Source of the DNA: Planctomycetia bacterium
GTDB lineage: Bacteria; Planctomycetota; Planctomycetia; Pirellulales; UBA1268
Assembly: GCA_009923125.1 (NCBI GenBank)
Contig: RFUD01000008.1
Span: 1 to 17,022, forward strand
Length of the DNA: 17,022 nt
Direction of reading: 5' to 3'
Shown: one piece after another, positions 13,511-17,022 of the stretch
How positions within the stretch are numbered: the stretch's first letter is position 1
How the letters are laid out: every line of letters begins with the position of its first letter
Translations under genes and position numbers: made by a program
The notes under the pieces: model-generated
The model's database searches: none
The model's input: the letters and a program-made list of their open reading frames with translations, nothing else
What the model was told of the DNA's origin: nothing

Positions 13511-14331
13511 TGCGCTACGCCATCTGCAACGAGACGTTCGGCGACTGGCCGCTGGCGAAGGCCTGCGACTTCGCCGCGGCGTGCGGCTACTCCGGCATCG
13601 AAATCGCCCCCTTCACGCTGGCGTCCCTCGCCGGCGACGTGTCGCCGGCCGTGCGCGGCGACCTGCGGCGGACGATCGCCCGCGCGGGGCTCGAGTGCGT
13701 CGGCCTCCACTGGCTGCTGGCCAGGACGGAGGGCTTCCATGCGGCGCACCCCGACCGGGCCGTGCGGGACCGGACGGTCGAGTATCTCGGCGACCTGGCC
13801 CGCCTGTGCCAGGATCTCGGCGGCCGGGTGCTGGTGTTCGGCTCCCCGAAGCAGCGGAGCCGGCTGCCGGGGGTCTCGCCGGACGAGGCGGACGACCACC
13901 TCCGCGACGTGTTCACGCGGCTCGTGCCGGTGCTCGAGTCCACCGACACGGTGGTGGCGCTGGAGCCGCTGTCGCCGGTCGAGACGGACGTGCTGACCAC
14001 GGCCGCCGACACCTGCCGGCTCATCGAGCGAATCGGATCGCCCCACGTCCGGCTGCACCTCGACGTCAAGGCGATGGCGAGCGAGCCGGCGCCGATTCCC
14101 GAGATCGTCCGAGCGGGCGCCGCACACCTCGAGCACTTTCACGCCAATGACGTCAATCTCCAGGGGCCCGGGTTCGGGGCGGTGGATTTCGCGCCCATTT
14201 TCGACGCCCTGGCCGCGGTGCATTACGCGGGCTGGGTGAGCGTCGAGGTGTTCGACTATGCTCCCGGCCCCGAGCGGCTGGCCCGCGAAAGCATCGCCTA
14301 CATGAAGCGGATCGAGGCCGAGCTCGGATAA
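13510..14331 (+). CDS. Sugar phosphate isomerase/epimerase (xylose isomerase-like TIM barrel)
   Basis: A 273-residue TIM-barrel protein of the AP-endonuclease-2/xylose-isomerase-like family, starting MRYAICNETFGDWPLAKACD. Barrel strands and metal-site residues are visible in GYSGIEIAPF (26-35), VALEPLSP (149-156, Glu152), VRLHLDVKAM (180-189, Asp185), EHFHANDVN (208-216, His211) and GWVSVEVFDY (241-250, Glu246), the usual divalent-metal set. Members isomerise or epimerise ketoses and inosose-type intermediates. ATG 13510 overlaps the TGA of the oxidoreductase gene by one base, so translation is coupled; the longer open frame to 13360 is inside that gene. Oxidation by a Gfo-type enzyme followed by a TIM-barrel isomerase is a common catabolic pairing in inositol and keto-sugar pathways, hence the inferred role. 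Confidence 0.9.
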   Translation: MRYAICNETFGDWPLAKACDFAAACGYSGIEIAPFTLASLAGDVSPAVRGDLRRTIARAGLECVGLHWLLARTEGFHAAHPDRAVRDRTVEYLGDLARLCQDLGGRVLVFGSPKQRSRLPGVSPDEADDHLRDVFTRLVPVLESTDTVVALEPLSPVETDVLTTAADTCRLIERIGSPHVRLHLDVKAMASEPAPIPEIVRAGAAHLEHFHANDVNLQGPGFGAVDFAPIFDALAAVHYAGWVSVEVFDYAPGPERLARESIAYMKRIEAELG

Positions 14332-14344
14332 GGGGAGGACCACG

Positions 14345-15769
14345 ATGGCTGATTTCGCCGGGTTTGAATCGTCGCGGAGCGGGCCCGTGGGACCGGACGA
14401 CGGTCCGTGGCATCGCGGCATGACCCGCTACCACTGGTTCGTGCTGGTGGTGGCGGCCCTCGGCTGGCTGTTCGACTGCCTCGACCAGCAGCTCTTCAAT
14501 CTCGCCCGGAAGCCGGCGATGGAGTCGCTGCTGGTGGCGGCCGACGGGAGCATCGACCCCAAGGCGGTGAACTTCTACGGCGGCCTGTCCACGTGCATCT
14601 TCATGCTGGGCTGGGCCACGGGCGGACTGATCTTCGGCGTGATCGGTGACCGGCTCGGCCGGGCGAAGACGATGATGATCACGATCGTCATCTATTCGCT
14701 GTGCACCGGACTCTCCGCGCTGTCGCAGGGCTTCTGGGACTTCGCCTTCTACCGGTTCATCACGGGGCTCGGCGTGGGCGGCGAGTTCGCCGTGGGCGTG
14801 GCCCTGGTGGCGGAGGTGATGCCCGACCGGGCCCGGCCCTACGCGCTGGGTCTCCTGCAGGCGCTCTCGGCGGTCGGCAACTTCGCCGCCGCGCTCATCG
14901 GCATCGGGCTCGGCCAGGCGCAGCTTCACATGGGGAGCAAGATCTACGGCTGGGAGCCTTGGCGCTGGAAGTTCGTGATCGGGGCGCTGCCGGCGGTGCT
15001 CGCGCTCGTGATCCGCGCCGGACTCAAGGAGCCGGAGAAGTGGCAGGAGATGAAGGCCCGGGCCGCCCAGACCGGCGAGAAGCTCGGGGGCTACGGCGCG
15101 CTGTTCGCCGATCCACGCTGGCGGAAGAACGCGCTGCTCGGCATGCTGCTGGCCTGCTCGGGCGTGATCGGGCTGTGGGGCATCGGCTTCTTCTCGATCG
15201 ACCTGCAACGCAGCGTGTTCGAGAAGACGTTCAAGGCCCAGGGGCTGTCCGGTCAGGATCTCGCGGGACGGCTCACGATCTGGAACGGGGTGGCCATGAT
15301 GATGATCCAGGTCGGCGCCTTCACGAGCATGATGCTCGCCGCGCGGATCTGCCAGCGGATCGGCCGCAAGCCCTTCTTCGCGATCGCCTTCACGGCGGCG
15401 ATGCTCTCGACCGCCATGGTGTTCCGCTACCTCGACGACATCAGCGACATCTGGTGGATGCTTCCGCTGATGGGCTTCTGCCAGCTGTCGCTGTTCGCGG
15501 GCTATGCGATCTATTTCCCGGAGCTCTTCCCCACGCGGCTCCGCAGCACCGGCACGAGTTTCTGCTACAACGTCGGTCGGTTCGTGGCCGCGAGCGGCCC
15601 GTTCCTCCTGGGGCAGTTGTCCAGCACCGTGTTCTCCGGGATCCAGAGCCCTGAATGGATGCGGGAGCCGATGCGGCCGGCGGGCATCGCGATGTGCGCG
15701 GCGTTCCTCCTGGGCCTCGTGGTGCTCCCCTTCCTGCCCGAGACCAAGGGACGCCCGCTGCCGGAGTAG
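14345..15769 (+). CDS. MFS transporter (sugar/organic-acid type)
   Basis: A 474-residue major facilitator superfamily carrier with about 12 membrane helices. Helix 1 is near 28-46 with acidic residues FDCLDQQ (43-49). The loop 2-3 signature GDRLGRAKTM is at 101-110, and the sugar-porter-like YRFITGLGVGGEFAVG lies at 136-151 followed by AEVMPDRAR. A central amphipathic loop (about 215-260) precedes helix 7, and the second loop signature ARICQRIGRKPFF lies in the C-terminal half. The C-terminal PETKGRPLPE is the sugar-porter ending. GGGGAGG (14332-14338) gives a strong Shine-Dalgarno 6 nt before ATG 14345, and the gene starts 13 nt after the isomerase stop. It probably imports the substrate of the upstream oxidoreductase and isomerase. 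Which compound is unknown. Confidence 0.92.
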   Translation: MADFAGFESSRSGPVGPDDGPWHRGMTRYHWFVLVVAALGWLFDCLDQQLFNLARKPAMESLLVAADGSIDPKAVNFYGGLSTCIFMLGWATGGLIFGVIGDRLGRAKTMMITIVIYSLCTGLSALSQGFWDFAFYRFITGLGVGGEFAVGVALVAEVMPDRARPYALGLLQALSAVGNFAAALIGIGLGQAQLHMGSKIYGWEPWRWKFVIGALPAVLALVIRAGLKEPEKWQEMKARAAQTGEKLGGYGALFADPRWRKNALLGMLLACSGVIGLWGIGFFSIDLQRSVFEKTFKAQGLSGQDLAGRLTIWNGVAMMMIQVGAFTSMMLAARICQRIGRKPFFAIAFTAAMLSTAMVFRYLDDISDIWWMLPLMGFCQLSLFAGYAIYFPELFPTRLRSTGTSFCYNVGRFVAASGPFLLGQLSSTVFSGIQSPEWMREPMRPAGIAMCAAFLLGLVVLPFLPETKGRPLPE

Positions 15770-15781
15770 GGTCGAGCGATT

Positions 15782-15851
15782 CCTCCCGGGTGCAATCCCC
15801 GCCTGCGGGAGGTACATTGCCGGGGTCGTTCGATCACCATTTCCGCGGAGG
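15782..15851 (+). promoter_or_regulatory. Hairpin, -10-like element and ribosome binding site before the metallopeptidase gene
   Basis: CCTCCCG (15782-15788) and CGGGAGG (15806-15812) form a perfect 7-bp stem with a 17-nt loop just after the transporter gene. No T tract follows; instead TACATT (15813-15818), a possible -10, abuts the stem. GGAGG (15847-15851) is the ribosome site for ATG 15861. The hairpin may end the operon transcript or act as an operator. Confidence 0.35.
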
Positions 15852-15860
15852 ATGCCGGGC

Positions 15861-16715
15861 ATGCGTTGGGAAGGCCGTCGTCAGAGTCAAAACGTCGAGG
15901 ATCGCCGCGGCCAGGGGGCCGCGCCCATGTTCGTGGGGGGCGGGCTGCTGACGCTGCTCCTGATGATCGCCCTGATGTTCCTCGGGGTCGATCCGATGCA
16001 GGTGGCCAGGATGGCGCCGGAGATGGCGGGCCCCGCGCCCAAGCAGGCCCCGGGCAAGCCCGTCAACGACGAACTCTCCCAGTTCGTGCGGGTCGTCCTG
16101 GCCGACAACGAGGACGTGTGGAGCAGGCTCTTCCCGCAGGTCTTCGGCGGCCGCTACGCCCCGCCCACGCTGGTGCTCTTCCAGGGACAGGTGCGCAGCG
16201 CCTGTGGCATGGCGAGCGCCGCCGCCGGGCCCTTCTACTGCCCGCTCGACAAGAAGGTGTACATCGATCTGGCGTTCTACGACGAGCTCAAGCGGCGATT
16301 CGGCGCCCCCGGCGACTTCGCCCAGGCCTACGTGATCGCGCATGAGATCGGCCACCACGTGCAGAACCAGCTCGGCATCTCGAACAAGGTGCAGTCGATG
16401 CGGCCCCGCCTGTCGGAGCGCGACTACAACAAGCTCTCGGTGCGCATGGAGCTGCAGGCCGACTTCCTCGCCGGTGTCTGGGCCCATCATGTGGCCCGGT
16501 TCGCCGGCACCGTCGACGAGGACGACATCCGCGAGGCGGTGAACGCCGCCGCGGCGATCGGCGACGACCGCATCCAGCGGCAGGCGCAGGGCTACATCGT
16601 GCCCGACGCCTTCACGCACGGCTCGAGCGAGCAGCGGGTGCGCTGGTTTCTCTACGGGCTGAAGACGGGCGACCCGCGGCTGATGGACCGGGCGTTCGAG
16701 GTCGATTCACCGTAG
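15861..16715 (+). CDS. Neutral zinc metallopeptidase (YpfJ family), membrane-anchored
   Basis: A 284-residue protein of the YpfJ/Zn_peptidase family. It has a charged N-terminus (MRWEGRRQSQNVEDRRGQGA, the usual family opening), one membrane helix at about 22-43, a Pro-rich linker, then the peptidase domain. The zinc motif HEIGHH is at 161-166 (His161, Glu162, His165), with the probable third ligand Glu197 in MELQADFLAGVWAHH. Two family cysteines flank SACGMASAAAGPFYCP (115, 127). The C-terminal AYVIAHE...SEQRVRWFLYG layout is complete, and the length (about 285-300) is normal. The catalytic domain should face the periplasm. ATG 15861 is preferred to ATG 15852, which directly touches the GGAGG at 15847-15851. 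Physiological substrates are not known for the family. Confidence 0.92.
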   Translation: MRWEGRRQSQNVEDRRGQGAAPMFVGGGLLTLLLMIALMFLGVDPMQVARMAPEMAGPAPKQAPGKPVNDELSQFVRVVLADNEDVWSRLFPQVFGGRYAPPTLVLFQGQVRSACGMASAAAGPFYCPLDKKVYIDLAFYDELKRRFGAPGDFAQAYVIAHEIGHHVQNQLGISNKVQSMRPRLSERDYNKLSVRMELQADFLAGVWAHHVARFAGTVDEDDIREAVNAAAAIGDDRIQRQAQGYIVPDAFTHGSSEQRVRWFLYGLKTGDPRLMDRAFEVDSP

Positions 16716-16724
16716 ACTTCCGGC
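16713..16724 (+). promoter_or_regulatory. -10 element 6 nt before ATG (leaderless start candidate)
   Basis: TAGACT (16713-16718) overlaps the TAG stop of the metallopeptidase gene and is followed by six bases and ATG 16725. No Shine-Dalgarno precedes the ATG. Geometry is identical to 8446-8458. Confidence 0.35.
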
Positions 16725-16862
16725 ATGCACATCCTGCTCACCGGCGCGACGGGCTATGTCGGTGGCGTGCTCCTGCCGGAGCTGGAGCGGCGTGGGCATC
16801 GGGTGCGGTGCCTCGCGCGCCGGCCGCACAAGCTCGCCGGAACCCCTTTCCGGTTACGGTGA
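16725..16862 (+). pseudogene. NAD(P)-dependent epimerase/dehydratase (SDR family), 5' fragment cut at a junction
   Basis: The reading frame opens MHILLTGATGYVGGVLLPEL and continues ERRGHRVRCLARRPHKLAG, a textbook extended SDR start: the TGATGYVG dinucleotide-binding loop and the Arg-containing cofactor-selection strand CLARRPHKL. Sense ends at about codon 39 (16840), where the sequence changes composition. The frame then reads TPFRLR and stops at 16860-16862. Family members are about 290-500 residues, so only the first tenth is present. The gene is either interrupted by foreign DNA or truncated by a chimeric assembly join. It follows the metallopeptidase gene by 9 bp. Confidence 0.75.
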
Positions 16863-16966
16863 AGCCAGCGGTGGATGTCTTGCTGCGATACCCCTAAAGA
16901 TTGGGCTAACGCAGTCTGAGATCCCGCGCGCTCAATCGCTTTTTTTAGTCCGGTTTTTGCCGACAT
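16754..16966 (-). CDS. Phage Cro/YdaS-like helix-turn-helix repressor, 3' end replaced at the junction
   Basis: The minus-strand frame begins MSAKTGLKKAIERAGSQTAL and continues AQSLGVSQQDIHRWLHRNRK, a small helix-turn-helix regulator of the Cro/YdaS antitoxin type found in lambdoid and other gammaproteobacterial prophages (helix 2 SQTALAQSLG, turn, recognition helix SQQDIHRWL). Only residues 1 to about 43 (to VPA, near 16838) fit the family, where VPAE and a C-terminal helix would be expected. The remaining codons to the stop at 16754 are antisense to the epimerase gene. AAGGAGGG lies 4 nt before the ATG (16964-16966). Codon use (AAA, ATT, TTA) differs sharply from all other genes here. The encoded protein as it stands is probably not functional. 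Confidence 0.65.
   Translation of the reverse strand: MSAKTGLKKAIERAGSQTALAQSLGVSQQDIHRWLHRNRKGVPASLCGRRARHRTRCPRRSSSGRSTPPT
16836..16845. other. Junction between GC-rich chromosome and phage-like DNA
   Basis: Left of about 16840 the sequence is the GC-rich epimerase gene. To the right, G+C falls to about half (89 of 182 bases by hand count) and further in the last 60 bp. Two interrupted genes face each other across the point, each losing its 3' part. CCGG at 16837-16840 fits both sides (KLAG on the plus strand, VPA on the minus strand). No target-site duplication, att core or integrase is visible within the window. Confidence 0.7.
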
Positions 16967-17022
16967 TTACGCCCTCCTTCGGTGTTTTATTACGATGGAT
17001 AAAACGACACAATACTCCAAAT
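16967..17022 (-). promoter_or_regulatory. Phage-type operator/promoter upstream of the Cro-like gene
   Basis: GTTTTAT (16984-16990), an 8-bp centre and ATAAAAC (16999-17005) form a perfect 7-bp inverted repeat typical of a dimeric repressor operator. On the minus strand TTGTGT, a 17-nt spacer and TAAAAC give a weak sigma70 promoter overlapping the operator, so the Cro-like protein could repress itself. The Shine-Dalgarno AAGGAGGG lies between operator and ATG. A divergent repressor gene would be expected beyond the window. Confidence 0.5.

Noticed and set aside
14153..15862. 569-codon open frame on the minus strand opposite the transporter
   Set aside because: His/Glu/Arg-rich pseudo-protein without motifs, opposite a clear 12-helix MFS transporter.
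16841..17022. Prophage attachment site or integrase
   Set aside because: No repeat flanks the junction within the window and no integrase frame is present, so attachment-site claims cannot be supported.

Overview
The window looks like the chromosome of a GC-rich planctomycete (Pirellulales-like). The protein sequences read like that phylum: a DUF6580 membrane protein, a ClpS with a GSMSASIEP-type tail, a small REx-WTVYPLLLL signal-anchor protein, a CinA-like/NadD-like fusion, a four-repeat S1 protein with a long disordered N-terminus, and a Gfo/Idh/MocA + TIM-barrel isomerase + MFS cassette. The assignment is inferred from protein family resemblance; there is no rRNA here to confirm it.

Layout. 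1-2894 (minus): fadB-fadA fatty-acid beta-oxidation operon, with fadA running off the left edge. 3035-5449 (plus): DUF6580 membrane protein, tRNA-Leu(GAG), S1-domain protein. 5439-6725 (minus): serS, divergent from clpS (6785-7102, plus). 7121-8119 (minus): thioredoxin-like protein followed by a small signal-anchor protein. 8198-8457: a gene-free region that I read as an inverted-repeat operator, a sigma70-like promoter, a candidate structured RNA of about 175 nt and a strong intrinsic terminator. 8458-10442 (plus): a 65-aa membrane protein and a thiamine-diphosphate 2-oxoacid decarboxylase with a broken frame. 10464-11614 (minus): CinA-like/NadD-like fusion, also with a broken frame. 11786-12391 (plus): secreted Cys/Pro-rich protein. 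12434-15769 (plus): oxidoreductase-isomerase-transporter operon, probably for uptake and oxidation of a sugar or cyclitol. 15861-16715 (plus): membrane-anchored neutral zinc metallopeptidase. 16725-16840: first ~39 codons of an NAD(P)-dependent epimerase.

At about 16840 the sequence changes abruptly to roughly 50% G+C (hand count) and encodes, on the minus strand, the start of a phage Cro/YdaS-type repressor with a good ribosome binding site and a palindromic operator. This is either a mobile-element boundary or an assembly chimera.

Most noteworthy: (i) the candidate structured RNA at ~8259-8433; (ii) the octamer CGGGAAAA, found four times, only in three of the four divergent intergenic regions; (iii) three genes within 4 kb (clpS, decarboxylase, CinA/NadD) that each appear to have lost bases, suggesting either decay or local sequence error; (iv) two genes whose -10 element sits exactly 6 nt before the ATG with no Shine-Dalgarno, suggesting leaderless mRNAs. 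No CRISPR array, IS element, rRNA or replication origin was seen.
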